Part shown: in pieces, positions 15,434 through 22,866 of the stretch | How positions within the stretch are numbered: position 1 is the first letter of the stretch | Layout of the letters: the number at the start of each line of letters is the position of its first letter | Origin: a virus | IMG/VR virus record: IMGVR_UViG_3300043399_000320 | Location: 1 to 27,124 of that record | Reading direction: 5' to 3' (one strand) | DNA: 27,124 nt | The notes under the pieces: model-generated | Seen by the model: the letters and a program-made list of their open reading frames with translations, nothing else | Database searches by the model: none | What the model was told of the DNA's origin: nothing | Program-made: the position numbers and the translations under genes

Positions 15434-16846
15434 CTACCAGTCAATCCATATATCGCCAGCTTGCAAAGATGTTCCATCTGGTCTTGTTGTTGGATCAGAT
15501 GATCCTGTTGCTGTTGCTGTCATAATTACCCTGCTTGCTTGTGCAAATGCTCCAGAAGCACTATTATATCCAGATGCCACTAATGCATTTTTTTGTTGAG
15601 CAACAGTAATTGCATTTGCACTTATTGTTCCAGATGATGTTACATTTGTAGCAATAAGATTTCCATTAAAAGTTGTAGCATTTACATTAGTGGTTGCTAT
15701 AACGTTACCTGAAAAAGTTACGGTAGCTGCTGCAAGATTAGCAATATTTGCCTCTGCAAAAGTTCTATTAATCCAAACAGTATTATTTGCACTTCTTTGC
15801 AAAACCTCGTCTGCTGCAACGTCTGTTACTAAAACATCGTGTAGTTCATCGATCTCGTATCCATTCTGAACAGCAATAAGAATGCTTCCACCATTACCTG
15901 CTTTTACTACCCAGCCAAGGAATACACCATTAATTGGCTGAGTTGGTTTTGTGTCTGTAAATTGTCCAGCGGTAGCAGAAAGCCATAGTGGTGTTCCAGC
16001 AGCATATGCACCGACATCAACTCCACGCATAATACCAGCAATACAAACATAGCCAGATGCAGCATTAGCAATGCCACCTTGATGTGTAACAATACCAATT
16101 GTTTGTGCAGATGCACCTTCGGTTGCAGCATTGGCAAGGGCAATAGTTGGTTCTTGACCAGAGGAGCCATTAATATAAACAACAGCACCCTCATTAATTG
16201 TAGATCCAGTATTATTAACTACACGAATGTCAAGCTGTTGACCAATTCTATGAGTTACTGCTCCATCTTTAAGTTGGAACATAATTGTTCCTTCATCAAC
16301 ATCCCACGCAATTTCTCCTGGTAGCGTTGTTCCACCAGTATAGGTTGTATCAATTCTAAAAGTATCTGCAGAAACATATCCAGAGTTTGCTGTTATATTA
16401 GCACTGGCAATCATATTGTTTGAGAATGTTTTTTCTCCTGCAAATGTTTGTGAGCCTGTTGTTACAATACCGTTGGCAGAACCACTGGCAACATTGGGGG
16501 TAAAAGTAATAGTATCTGAAGTAGCATTTCCAGTAATAGAAAAGCCGTCTCCAGGCGTAATTGTAAGAGTGTCTGTAGCAGAATCTGCTACTACAGATGT
16601 GCCATTAGCAGAAATAGTTTCAAATGTATTACCACCGCCTCCAGCACCAGTAGCATCTGTATCATTAATCCAAGCAGAACCATTCCATTTAAGAACTTGA
16701 CCAGAAGTTGGCGAAGAAATGGTTACATCGGAGAGTGCATTAATTGAAGCGGCATTTGTAAGAATTTCATTACCATTTACCGTAGCATTTGCACCCTCAA
16801 CGATAAGACCATTTTTAATCCTAAAGTCTTTATTAGTAGTCGCCAA
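15434..16846 (-). CDS. Tail fibre protein, long form
   Basis: The protein has 470 residues and starts with TTG (MATTNKDFRIKNGLIVEGAN); an in-frame TGA lies two codons upstream, and AAGGTGAT serves as ribosome site. The N-terminal 35 residues match the fibre at 16900-18177 (FRIK-GL-VEGA, T-NG--IL). A middle part with GAVVYINGSSGQEPTIALAN and WLSATAGQFTDTKP is typical of phage and cyanophage tail fibres. The end (SRVIMTATATGSS then LQAGDIWIDW) matches the 173-residue protein at 20427-20948. This makes it a mosaic of modules from both neighbours. It likely binds the host surface. Confidence 0.72.
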   Translation of the reverse strand: MATTNKDFRIKNGLIVEGANATVNGNEILTNAASINALSDVTISSPTSGQVLKWNGSAWINDTDATGAGGGGNTFETISANGTSVVADSATDTLTITPGDGFSITGNATSDTITFTPNVASGSANGIVTTGSQTFAGEKTFSNNMIASANITANSGYVSADTFRIDTTYTGGTTLPGEIAWDVDEGTIMFQLKDGAVTHRIGQQLDIRVVNNTGSTINEGAVVYINGSSGQEPTIALANAATEGASAQTIGIVTHQGGIANAASGYVCIAGIMRGVDVGAYAAGTPLWLSATAGQFTDTKPTQPINGVFLGWVVKAGNGGSILIAVQNGYEIDELHDVLVTDVAADEVLQRSANNTVWINRTFAEANIANLAAATVTFSGNVIATTNVNATTFNGNLIATNVTSSGTISANAITVAQQKNALVASGYNSASGAFAQASRVIMTATATGSSDPTTRPDGTSLQAGDIWIDW

Positions 16847-16885
16847 GTATCATCACCTTAGTAAATTATACCAGATAATGATACT
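16846..16885 (-). promoter_or_regulatory. Promoter with flanking inverted repeat
   Basis: A TATAAT box (16865-16870, minus strand) is flanked by perfect 8-base inverted arms AGTATCAT (16846-16853) and ATGATACT (16878-16885). One arm reaches the TTG start codon. The arrangement could be an operator; the symmetry is seen, the function is not. Confidence 0.45.
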
Positions 16886-16899
16886 CAGCAACTAACTAA

Positions 16900-18177
16900 T
16901 TAGGCTTCGATATATGTTTTGCTAACTTTAAACACAACACCGCTAGTTGTTGATGTTGCACTAACAGTTACATTTGAAGTTGCATATGCAGCGGTAAATT
17001 CTGCAAGAGATGCATTTGAGAACATATTTGCATATTCTGTAATGTAAACATTGTTAGAGCCATCAACAGTAACAAGAAGTTCTGTCACCTCAATATCTCC
17101 AGATCCATTCTTTGCCTGAATGAGATATTTTGCTGTTGAGTATGTAGCAACTGCCCAAGTATCAAGATCAACGGTTGAGCCAGAAGCTGTTGCTGTTGCA
17201 CTACCAAGTGATGCATCTGGAAGTGTAACTGAGCCAGCAGAAAGGGCTGCGGTTGCGTTTGTTCCAATGGTAACTGTGTCAGTTGTTCCATTAACTGTTA
17301 CGGTAATTGCTCCGCTACCAGAGAATGTAAGTGTGTCGCTTGCACTATCTGGTGTTGCAGTATTGCTTCCATCTGAGATTGTGTTAAATAGGTTTACAGA
17401 GCCACCAGTTGAAATAACAGCTTCTGTTGCTGCACCGTTACTGTCGCCAGGTGTTGAAAGATACCAAGCGTTAGCTGTTTCATTCCAGTAGATCTTTGCG
17501 TTAGTGTAGTCTCCACGCTCAACCTCAATGCCAGCATCAGTTGTTGGTGTTCCAGTAACATTTGTGTTAAGAACAACAATGTTGTCTTCAACAGCAAGAG
17601 TTTCTGTGTTAAGTGTAGTGGTCGTACCGTTAACAGTAAGATTTCCTGTAACTGTAAGATTATTACCAATTGTTACGTTATCTGGAAGACCAATTGTGAC
17701 CGATCCAGTACCTGCGGAAACCTCAATCTCGTTTGTGGTTCCAGTTAGTGATGTAACACCAGAGTTAGTGATTGTAACAGTTGATCCCTCTCCACCAGAT
17801 CCTGAAACTGAAATTCCAGTACCTGCTGAAACACCAGCAACATAGTCACCAGTTGTGTCTGTACCAAGTGCTACTGAGTTTGCACCAATTGTTGCTGTAA
17901 GTGTTCCACTGGCAAGGTTCGTAATAGTTACGCTACCACTTAGATCTCCGCCAAGAGTAATAGTAAAGTCGTCAACATTAAAGTCAAGCTTTCCATTTGT
18001 ATCGTCATATGTTACTGCGATACCGCCTTCGTTGTTTGTTGAGACCATTGCCCCAACGGTATCTTGAAGGAATTCGGTTGATGCTTCTGTAAGAATGTTG
18101 GAGCCATTGATTGTACCTGAAGCACCCTCAACAGTTAGCCCCTGCTTAATACGGAAGTTTTTTTCTACGGTTGCCAT
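16900..18177 (-). CDS. Tail fibre protein with shared C-terminal module
   Basis: The protein has 425 residues and begins MATVEKNFRIKQGLTVEGAS, related to the next fibre. The middle has Gly/Thr/Val-rich beta repeats (LTGTTNEIEVSAGTGSVTIG, then NLTVTGNLTVNGTTTT, and EVERGDYTNAKIYWNETANA). The last 90 residues (TAKYLIQAKNGSG, then TELLVTVDGSNNVYITEY) form a module widespread in tail fibres. AAGGAG precedes the ATG. It is co-transcribed with the 146-residue gene upstream, which ends in a related module. Confidence 0.75.
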   Translation of the reverse strand: MATVEKNFRIKQGLTVEGASGTINGSNILTEASTEFLQDTVGAMVSTNNEGGIAVTYDDTNGKLDFNVDDFTITLGGDLSGSVTITNLASGTLTATIGANSVALGTDTTGDYVAGVSAGTGISVSGSGGEGSTVTITNSGVTSLTGTTNEIEVSAGTGSVTIGLPDNVTIGNNLTVTGNLTVNGTTTTLNTETLAVEDNIVVLNTNVTGTPTTDAGIEVERGDYTNAKIYWNETANAWYLSTPGDSNGAATEAVISTGGSVNLFNTISDGSNTATPDSASDTLTFSGSGAITVTVNGTTDTVTIGTNATAALSAGSVTLPDASLGSATATASGSTVDLDTWAVATYSTAKYLIQAKNGSGDIEVTELLVTVDGSNNVYITEYANMFSNASLAEFTAAYATSNVTVSATSTTSGVVFKVSKTYIEA

Positions 18178-18191
18178 AGTTTTTCTCCTTA

Positions 18192-18632
18192 TTATGCCTT
18201 AAGTCCCATACGAGCAAATCGTACAGTGACTGGCGTTACTGCGACATTTGGAGTTACTGTAATGTTTACAGTTCCAGATGTCTTTGAGACGCTAACGGTT
18301 CCAATATCCCCATCATTGTCCACCATCCCATATTGACTAACATTTACGTCTGTTCCGTCAACAAGGATTGTAAGTTCAGTTGCAAAATATTTATTTGCAC
18401 TTGATGCTTTTATAGAAAGCAAGTATTTGACCATACGCCATTCACTAGCTGTAAAACTGTCAACAACTGTAGCGTTCTCAATGCCATTGATTGTCTCTTC
18501 GTTATTCCCAACAGTTCCAAGCTCTGTTGCCTGTGCTGCGAGGGTATCGATTAATTGAGCATAATCAGCACCATTGGGTACATCTCCAGTTTCAAATCTT
18601 GACTTAATGTAAGTTAGATTGGCTCTGGTCAT
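18192..18632 (-). CDS. Short fibre-associated protein
   Basis: The protein has 146 residues. The first 50 are a helical, tail-attachment-like part (MTRANLTYIKSRFETGDVPN, then YAQLIDTLAAQATELG). The last 90 (VVDSFTASEWRMVKYLLSIK, then TELTILVDGTDVNVSQYG) resemble the C-terminal module of the downstream 425-residue fibre. It could be an adaptor or chaperone-type partner of that fibre. Its ATG lies nine bases after TATAAT with no ribosome site. Confidence 0.65.
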   Translation of the reverse strand: MTRANLTYIKSRFETGDVPNGADYAQLIDTLAAQATELGTVGNNEETINGIENATVVDSFTASEWRMVKYLLSIKASSANKYFATELTILVDGTDVNVSQYGMVDNDGDIGTVSVSKTSGTVNITVTPNVAVTPVTVRFARMGLKA

Positions 18633-18641
18633 AGTATTTAA

Positions 18642-18647
18642 ATTATA
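18642..18647 (-). promoter_or_regulatory. Leaderless promoter box, 146-residue gene
   Basis: The minus strand reads TATAAT-TTAAATACT-ATG, almost identical to the box at 19382 (TATAAT-TTAAGTACT-ATG). Confidence 0.55.
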
Positions 18648-18659
18648 CCATTAATCTTT

Positions 18660-18968
18660 TTATAAAATGTAGTTACTTACACCAATAATAGCAATTCCAA
18701 TTGGGGCAGGGTTTCCTGGACCGTACCCTTCAATTCCTATATTCGTAAATTTTACATAAAATGGAACAACATCAATTGGCTTTGCGGTATAAACAATATC
18801 CTGAATAGTTGTAATTGGATAGTCTATATTTGTAATCTTTGCGTCGTGAACAATGTCTGTTATTTTTGCAGAGTGTGCTTCTCCAGTTACAGATGTGTTT
18901 GAATAATCGGTTGCTACCACAGAACTAAGATATCCAGTTTTGATATCTGTAATGACTGCCTTAGCCAT
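18660..18968 (-). CDS. Hypothetical protein in fibre cluster
   Basis: The protein has 102 residues and begins MAKAVITDIKTGYLSSVVAT. It has short repeated beta-type steps (AKITDIVHDAKITNI, TIQDIVYTAKPI) and a hydrophobic, Gly/Pro-rich end (GYGPGNPAPIGIAIIGVSNY). No family is recognised. Its ATG overlaps the stop of the BppU-like gene by one base (TAATG) with AGGTGAG upstream, so the two are a coupled pair. Confidence 0.65.
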   Translation of the reverse strand: MAKAVITDIKTGYLSSVVATDYSNTSVTGEAHSAKITDIVHDAKITNIDYPITTIQDIVYTAKPIDVVPFYVKFTNIGIEGYGPGNPAPIGIAIIGVSNYIL

Positions 18969-19372
18969 TAACTCTCACCTGAATTGGTAATGTCCTCAAC
19001 TACGATCATACTGCCTTGGCAAACTGTCCAAATTCTTGTAGCATCTCTGATTTCAATATCAAATAAGTCTCCTGTTTCAAGAAGATTTGTTTGTGTAGCA
19101 GTTAGTTTTACTGTAAACTCTCCAGGACCGTCTGACCCTGTAATGGTTGGTGTGACAGTTGTAATTAGCGTCGCATCGTCTGTCATTGTTGGAGTAGTTT
19201 GCTCAACATCTGGACGCTTAATCTCCATTGATTTTGTCCAAGATGTAACATTAAGTGCTGCTTTTGTATCGTCCGTTACATAGACACGAAATGCTGCGGT
19301 ATCTCCACGAACTACGGTCCAGGTTACAAGTGGGGGTAGATTGCCAACAGCATAAGTTTTTCTAGTAGCCAT
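18968..19372 (-). CDS. BppU-like baseplate/tail protein (copy 2)
   Basis: The protein has 134 residues. VTWTVVRGDTAAFRVYVTDD is the type of segment found in the N-terminal Ig-like part of phage baseplate upper proteins. The end LFDIEIRDATRIWTVCQGSM matches the 123-residue protein at 21082-21453 (LFDLQVDTGTQIWTPVVGTI). It may connect fibres to the tail tip. Its ATG is nine bases after TATAAT (leaderless). The BppU assignment is by remembered motif similarity and is moderate. Confidence 0.6.
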   Translation of the reverse strand: MATRKTYAVGNLPPLVTWTVVRGDTAAFRVYVTDDTKAALNVTSWTKSMEIKRPDVEQTTPTMTDDATLITTVTPTITGSDGPGEFTVKLTATQTNLLETGDLFDIEIRDATRIWTVCQGSMIVVEDITNSGES

Positions 19373-19381
19373 AGTACTTAA

Positions 19382-19387
19382 ATTATA
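19382..19387 (-). promoter_or_regulatory. Leaderless promoter box, BppU-like copy 2
   Basis: The minus strand reads GTGATATAAT-TTAAGTACT-ATG with no ribosome site; the nine-base spacer matches that at 18642 in eight positions. Confidence 0.55.
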
Positions 19388-19392
19388 TCACA

Positions 19393-20418
19393 TTATGTAG
19401 ATATGACGAATCCATTTCCATCTGCATTTGGGTGTCCAGGACTATATACTTTTGTAATTGCATTTACAAATGTTGTACCATTCCAAACCTTAACTATCGC
19501 ATCAGAGAATTGACCGCTTCCAGTATAAACATTAAAAATTCCACCTAGTGTAGAAACTGTAAGAGTGCTGCTCCTAACACCAACTGGTGATGTAATTAGA
19601 GAATAGTCTCCGTTACTCCAAACATCTGTTACTTGATTTAGTGCAGCAACTTGAAAATCATATGAAGTATTTGGCTCTAAAGCCGATACAGAATATGATG
19701 TTGTGTTTGATCCAGTGTTTGCTACCAATACGCTCCAGGCAGAAACAGAAGACTTTTTGTAATTAATCCTATAGCCTTTAATATTTGCTGCAGAAGATCC
19801 ACTTGCTTGTATGCCATCGTCGGATGGAATTGTCCAGTTTAGTGTTAATGTTGATGCTGATACGCTTGTTGCAGTTGGTGTTCCTGGAGCACTTGGAATT
19901 GATCTATGAACAACCTCACCACTTATTCTAGAATCGTGACTTACAGTCCCATCTTTCCACGTTGAACCAGCAGTGCCACTGTCACGAGCAAAATGAAGGA
20001 CGCTTCCAGTTTGATCATTTGAATCACCAGCATCAAATCCATAATAATATGTTGTTCCTGTATCAATTTTCCAACCAGACCCAACATTTGCAGAATATGT
20101 TTGGGTAGTTCCAGATGTAGAAAAATATGATCCAGAAGTGTATCCACCACTACCACTAGTAGCAGTTGCTAACTGAATACGCCCATCTGCATTAGAAGTA
20201 TACCCATCGTATGTCCCACCGAACCTAAGCCTTAGCGATGTTACCAAGGCAATCATAGTAGTGTTTGCTGTTATACCATCTGCAAGAAAAGCACCATTTT
20301 GAGCAGTATTTGTTGGATTCCAGTCGGAAACTAAGTCTGTACCAGTTCCGACACTTAGAATATAGGAGAATCCTCCATCAGAAAGACCATCACCTAGTGT
20401 CGTCGTATATTGAGGCAT
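19393..20418 (-). CDS. Tail fibre with fibronectin III domain (copy 1)
   Basis: The protein has 341 residues and is a shorter relative of the 493-residue fibre: N-domain (VGTGTDLVSDWNPTNTAQNG), fibronectin III domain (LTLNWTIPSDDGI, YRINYKKSSVSAW, LEPNTSYDFQVAALNQVTD) and a Trp-Asn-Gly end (VKVWNGTTFVNAITKV). It lacks the putative Ig domain of its relative. The ATG has AGGAGAATAA upstream and follows the stop of the 173-residue gene by a few bases, as the 493-residue copy follows its own GDIWID partner. Confidence 0.75.
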   Translation of the reverse strand: MPQYTTTLGDGLSDGGFSYILSVGTGTDLVSDWNPTNTAQNGAFLADGITANTTMIALVTSLRLRFGGTYDGYTSNADGRIQLATATSGSGGYTSGSYFSTSGTTQTYSANVGSGWKIDTGTTYYYGFDAGDSNDQTGSVLHFARDSGTAGSTWKDGTVSHDSRISGEVVHRSIPSAPGTPTATSVSASTLTLNWTIPSDDGIQASGSSAANIKGYRINYKKSSVSAWSVLVANTGSNTTSYSVSALEPNTSYDFQVAALNQVTDVWSNGDYSLITSPVGVRSSTLTVSTLGGIFNVYTGSGQFSDAIVKVWNGTTFVNAITKVYSPGHPNADGNGFVIST

Positions 20419-20426
20419 TTATTCTC

Positions 20427-20948
20427 CTAAAAATCGATCCAGATATCTCCGACTGCAAGGTTTGCAACATTTGGCTGTGCTTGAGAAATAATAATTCTAC
20501 GTGCAGTACTTGTAGCGGTATTTGGGTCATATGCTGAAGTTTCACTATAATATCTACCAGAATTTACTGCAGCAGATGCTTGCCCAAAAAGATTAACAGT
20601 AGAGGATGTGTATGCTCCAGTACCATTAGCAACAACATTTGCAGTAGTCGTAATGTTGGCAGTTGCGTTTACTGCAGCAACATTTATATTTCCAGAACCA
20701 GTAGTTGCATCGGCAGTTAGGGTAAATGTATTTGTTGTGTCATTAAACTCAATTTTATCGTTTGCACCAAAATAAATTTCTGCTGGAAGTGTTACTGTAC
20801 CAGAAAATGTTGGACTTGCTTTAGGTGCTTTGTCATCAATATCATCTGCAACGCTACTGTGATATTGCTCAAAGGCGTAAACGATATTTGCAGAATCTGA
20901 AAGAGCAGGAATTGTTGCAGTAATGTTAGAACTTGTATATGTAGCCAT
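20427..20948 (-). CDS. Short tail fibre protein with GDIWID end (copy 1)
   Basis: The protein has 173 residues and begins MATYTSSNITATIPALSDSA. A middle part (TFSGTVTLPAEIYFGANDKI) is fibre-like, then Asn/Ala/Thr-rich repeats, and the end RRIIISQAQPNVAN then LAVGDIWIDF matches the end of the 470-residue fibre. This shared end precedes the fibronectin fibre gene in both places. The ATG lies six bases after TACAAT, with no ribosome site. Confidence 0.7.
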   Translation of the reverse strand: MATYTSSNITATIPALSDSANIVYAFEQYHSSVADDIDDKAPKASPTFSGTVTLPAEIYFGANDKIEFNDTTNTFTLTADATTGSGNINVAAVNATANITTTANVVANGTGAYTSSTVNLFGQASAAVNSGRYYSETSAYDPNTATSTARRIIISQAQPNVANLAVGDIWIDF

Positions 20949-20954
20949 ACATAA

Positions 20955-20960
20955 ATTGTA
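20955..20960 (-). promoter_or_regulatory. Leaderless promoter box, GDIWID copy 1
   Basis: The minus strand reads GTGATACAAT-TTATGT-ATG. Confidence 0.5.
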
Positions 20961-20971
20961 TCACAAATGAC

Positions 20972-21082
20972 TTAGTAAACAGCTTGAGTTGTCTTTACTT
21001 TGCTAACTGTTGTAACTCCGCCAACAACAATCTTTATAACTGGTGGCAATGTTTTGTTATCCGAAATCTTAATTACAGCCAT
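20972..21082 (-). CDS. Very small protein after BppU-like copy 1
   Basis: A 36-residue frame (MAVIKISDNKTLPPVIKIVV, then GGVTTVSKVKTTQAVY) whose ATG overlaps the stop of the upstream gene by one base (TAATG); GGAGGAAG is a good ribosome site. It has the same coupled position as the 102-residue gene after the other BppU-like copy. No family is recognised. Confidence 0.6.
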   Translation of the reverse strand: MAVIKISDNKTLPPVIKIVVGGVTTVSKVKTTQAVY

Positions 21083-21453
21083 TAGAGGCTTCCTCCAACG
21101 TCACCAATTACTGTGATGGTTCCGACAACTGGTGTCCAAATTTGTGTTCCAGTATCTACTTGTAAATCAAATAGCAATTCTGCGACGGTAGATCCGTAAG
21201 TTGTACCCCACTCAACTGTAACATCTGAAGGAGCGGTAATAGTAACAACGTTGCTTGAAACAGATGTTTCTAATTCATACTCTGTGTCATTTTTAGGATT
21301 ATATGCGATTGAAACAAAATCCCAACCAGATGTTGAATATCCAGTTACCTCGTCGTCTTGAAGAAAAGCGACAGTAATAGAAGATGTATCGCCACGAACA
21401 ATCTTCCACGTAATACGAGCAGGATCAGATCCAAAATAATCTTGTAGAGCCAT
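21082..21453 (-). CDS. BppU-like baseplate/tail protein (copy 1)
   Basis: The protein has 123 residues from the ATG at 21453 (MALQDYFGSDPARITWKIVR). A start six codons upstream is possible but lies across the TATAAT box, so I reject it. It shares WKIVRGDTSSITVAFLQDD and the LFDLQVDTGTQIWTPVVGTI end with the 134-residue gene at 18968-19372. Beta-type throughout. It opens the receptor-binding gene set after the lysis genes. Confidence 0.62.
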   Translation of the reverse strand: MALQDYFGSDPARITWKIVRGDTSSITVAFLQDDEVTGYSTSGWDFVSIAYNPKNDTEYELETSVSSNVVTITAPSDVTVEWGTTYGSTVAELLFDLQVDTGTQIWTPVVGTITVIGDVGGSL

Positions 21454-21459
21454 AACTAA

Positions 21460-21465
21460 ATTATA
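21460..21465 (-). promoter_or_regulatory. Leaderless promoter box, BppU-like copy 1
   Basis: The minus strand reads GTGTTATAAT-TTAGTT-ATG, six bases to the start codon. Confidence 0.55.
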
Positions 21466-21475
21466 ACACAATTAA

Positions 21476-21537
21476 AGGCTGACACTCAGATTGGTGGGTA
21501 TGAGAGACGGTTCTGAGTGCCAGCCTATTAAATTATA
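21476..21537 (-). ncRNA. Promoter plus long hairpin between lysin and fibre genes
   Basis: On the minus strand a TATAAT box (21532-21537) is followed after five bases by AGGCTGGCACTCAGA, a 21-base loop and TCTGAGTGTCAGCCT (21512-21526 and 21476-21490; 15 pairs, one mismatch), then TTTAATT. It could be a terminator for the lysin transcript, or a roughly 55-base hairpin RNA, since a start would fall at the first base of the stem. The fold is seen; the RNA product is inferred. Confidence 0.5.
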
Positions 21538-21542
21538 TCAGA

Positions 21543-22238
21543 TCACCAGACAGAATTGAAAAACTGTTCGTTATTCATAATTTGTTTAGTAATTTGTTTT
21601 GGATCAAACTTTCTATGTGGCTCAATGACTCTTCTGAAAGTTGGTTTACCAAGCCACGAATTAAGCGTGTCTAGGTCTCTTACATAAGTGTCACGGTATG
21701 GATTGAGAGCGTCGATAACCTTACCGTCTCCAATATAGATTCCAATGTGATGAAAATACTTTCCGTATCCCCATCCAACCAAGTCTCCAGCGATAGGACT
21801 TGATACTCGTACACCAAGTTGCATTTGCGAAGATGCTGAGTGTCTAACATCAATTCCTAATTCTTTCTTAAGTACATAGCCTACAAATCCAGAACAGTCA
21901 AAACCAGATGGAGTCGATCCTCCGTACCAGTATGGTGTTCCCTCAAAAGTAAGTGCGTACTTGACAAACTTGGACTGTTTTGAGTTTGGGTCTGCAATTC
22001 TATCTGCTTCAGATTGAACTACTTGATTATATATTTTTTTATATTCTGCATTATATTCATCCATTGCAGCTTGGACTATCTCTCTTGTTTCAGCTCTGTT
22101 AAGAACTGACCTAGAAATGCTGAGATCTAAATTCTCGGCGGTAGCATCTGGACTGGTGCAAAGCGTTAGTCCAAACACAATAGTTAAAACAATAGAACTT
22201 GATAAAAAGCTCTTTACTACTCTAGGATTTGTTTTCAT
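21543..22238 (-). CDS. Secreted NlpC/P60 endolysin
   Basis: The protein has 231 residues. Residues 1-36 are a signal peptide: basic MKTNPRVVK, hydrophobic SSSIVLTIVFGLTL, then SPDATAEN. About 40-85 is a charged helical linker. About 86-200 is an NlpC/P60 peptidase with Cys115 in SGFDCSGFVGYV and His164 in HHIGIYIGDGKVID; the third catalytic polar residue is not certain. Such enzymes cut the gamma-D-glutamyl bond of the peptide stem of peptidoglycan. A Sec signal peptide would let it work without a classical holin. Its leader holds an attenuator (22266-22297). AGGAGG stands about 11 bases upstream. Confidence 0.88.
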   Translation of the reverse strand: MKTNPRVVKSFLSSSIVLTIVFGLTLCTSPDATAENLDLSISRSVLNRAETREIVQAAMDEYNAEYKKIYNQVVQSEADRIADPNSKQSKFVKYALTFEGTPYWYGGSTPSGFDCSGFVGYVLKKELGIDVRHSASSQMQLGVRVSSPIAGDLVGWGYGKYFHHIGIYIGDGKVIDALNPYRDTYVRDLDTLNSWLGKPTFRRVIEPHRKFDPKQITKQIMNNEQFFNSVW

Positions 22239-22265
22239 ATTTCAGATACCTCCTCCTCTTTGTAT

Positions 22266-22297
22266 AAAGAGAAAAACACCTTATAGGTTAAGGTGTT
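22266..22297 (-). terminator. Attenuator-like terminator in lysin leader
   Basis: The minus strand has AACACCTTA-ACCTA-TAAGGTGTT (22289-22297 and 22275-22283; nine pairs) followed by TTTTTCTCTTT. It lies between the promoter at 22307-22335 and the lysin ribosome site, so it should limit or condition lysin expression. Confidence 0.75.
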
Positions 22298-22306
22298 GTA
22301 GACACC

Positions 22307-22335
22307 AGTATAGCAGACCTTTTGTGACAATGCAA
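22307..22335 (-). promoter_or_regulatory. Lysin promoter
   Basis: The minus strand has TTGCAT (22330-22335), 17 bases, TATACT (22307-22312). It lies upstream of the attenuator hairpin. This is a more sigma-70-like promoter than the leaderless boxes. Confidence 0.6.
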
Positions 22336-22352
22336 GTCGTAACAATTCTTAA

Positions 22353-22425
22353 CGTTACCAAAACGTTATAATTATATATATCAAGCAAACACTGGGTTTA
22401 GAGTTCGTCGTTACCAAATCGTTAT
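22353..22425. repeat. Two CGTTACCAAA-CGTTAT repeats
   Basis: CGTTACCAAAACGTTAT (22353-22369) and CGTTACCAAATCGTTAT (22409-22425) differ in one base and lie 56 bases apart, just upstream of the TTGACA promoter at 22434. They look like operator sites or short iterons. Confidence 0.5.
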
Positions 22426-22433
22426 CAAATAAC

Positions 22434-22580
22434 TTGACAAAGGTACTTGACAGCTGCTATCTTATATATATGGGGGGTAGGGGGGCAGATAAGAGAGAAG
22501 AAAACAACCCCTAAGAGAAAACTCTCCAATAGAAATCAAATCAAGTCCGAAGGACATTCGTGCTACTTATTTTTTGCTAA
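22434..22580 (+). promoter_or_regulatory. Plus-strand promoter and possible antisense RNA
   Basis: TTGACA (22434-22439), 18 bases, TATCTT (22458-22463) is the most canonical plus-strand promoter in the long gap 22239-22566. No plus-strand gene follows. The transcript would begin in a G-rich run (TGGGGGGTAGGGGGG), could pair TAGGGG with CCCCTA, and meets a T6 run at 22570-22575, overlapping the end of the holin-like gene on the other strand. A second TTGACA stands at 22447. This gap otherwise holds no gene. Confidence 0.4.
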
Positions 22581-22857
22581 TGTAACTAACAAACATTTCA
22601 GTTAGTCTGTCAATCTTATTGTCTAGCTTTTCGTGATATTCCTCACCTTTTTGATTTTGATTCTTCAAGTCTAAAATGTCTTGTTCCATTCTGCTTACTT
22701 GATCTTTCAATGACGAACCACTATTAGGTTTAAGTTCTTTTTTGATTTCATCGAAGTAGTGTTTTGTTAACCATCTAACTCCTGATGCAACAAGAGTAAT
22801 AACAGTAGCAATACTTATTGAAATTCCTAGAATCATTTGAAAAATTTCCCAAGGCAT
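22567..22857 (-). CDS. Holin-like membrane protein
   Basis: The protein has 96 residues: one N-terminal membrane segment (residues 5-26, FQMILGISISIATVITLVAS), a basic turn (RWLTKHYFDEIKKE), the segment KPNSGSSLKDQVSRMEQDIL and a coiled-coil end. One membrane helix followed by a coiled coil next to an endolysin gene fits a holin or lysis regulator; the PNSGSSLKD stretch resembles that in actinophage holin-type proteins as I remember them. The ATG follows TATAAT by nine bases (leaderless). Alternatives are a spanin-like or general membrane protein. Confidence 0.65.
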   Translation of the reverse strand: MPWEIFQMILGISISIATVITLVASGVRWLTKHYFDEIKKELKPNSGSSLKDQVSRMEQDILDLKNQNQKGEEYHEKLDNKIDRLTEMFVSYISKK

Positions 22858-22866
22858 AGTATATCT

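Noticed and set aside
17120-17845. Plus-strand frames of 105 and 123 codons, Val/Pro-rich
   Set aside because: They are antisense to the 425-residue fibre; no start signal and no promoter.
21543-22238. Lipoprotein signal in the lysin (Cys27)
   Set aside because: The residues before Cys27 (LTL) are a poor lipobox and a normal signal peptidase site (ATA-EN) follows.
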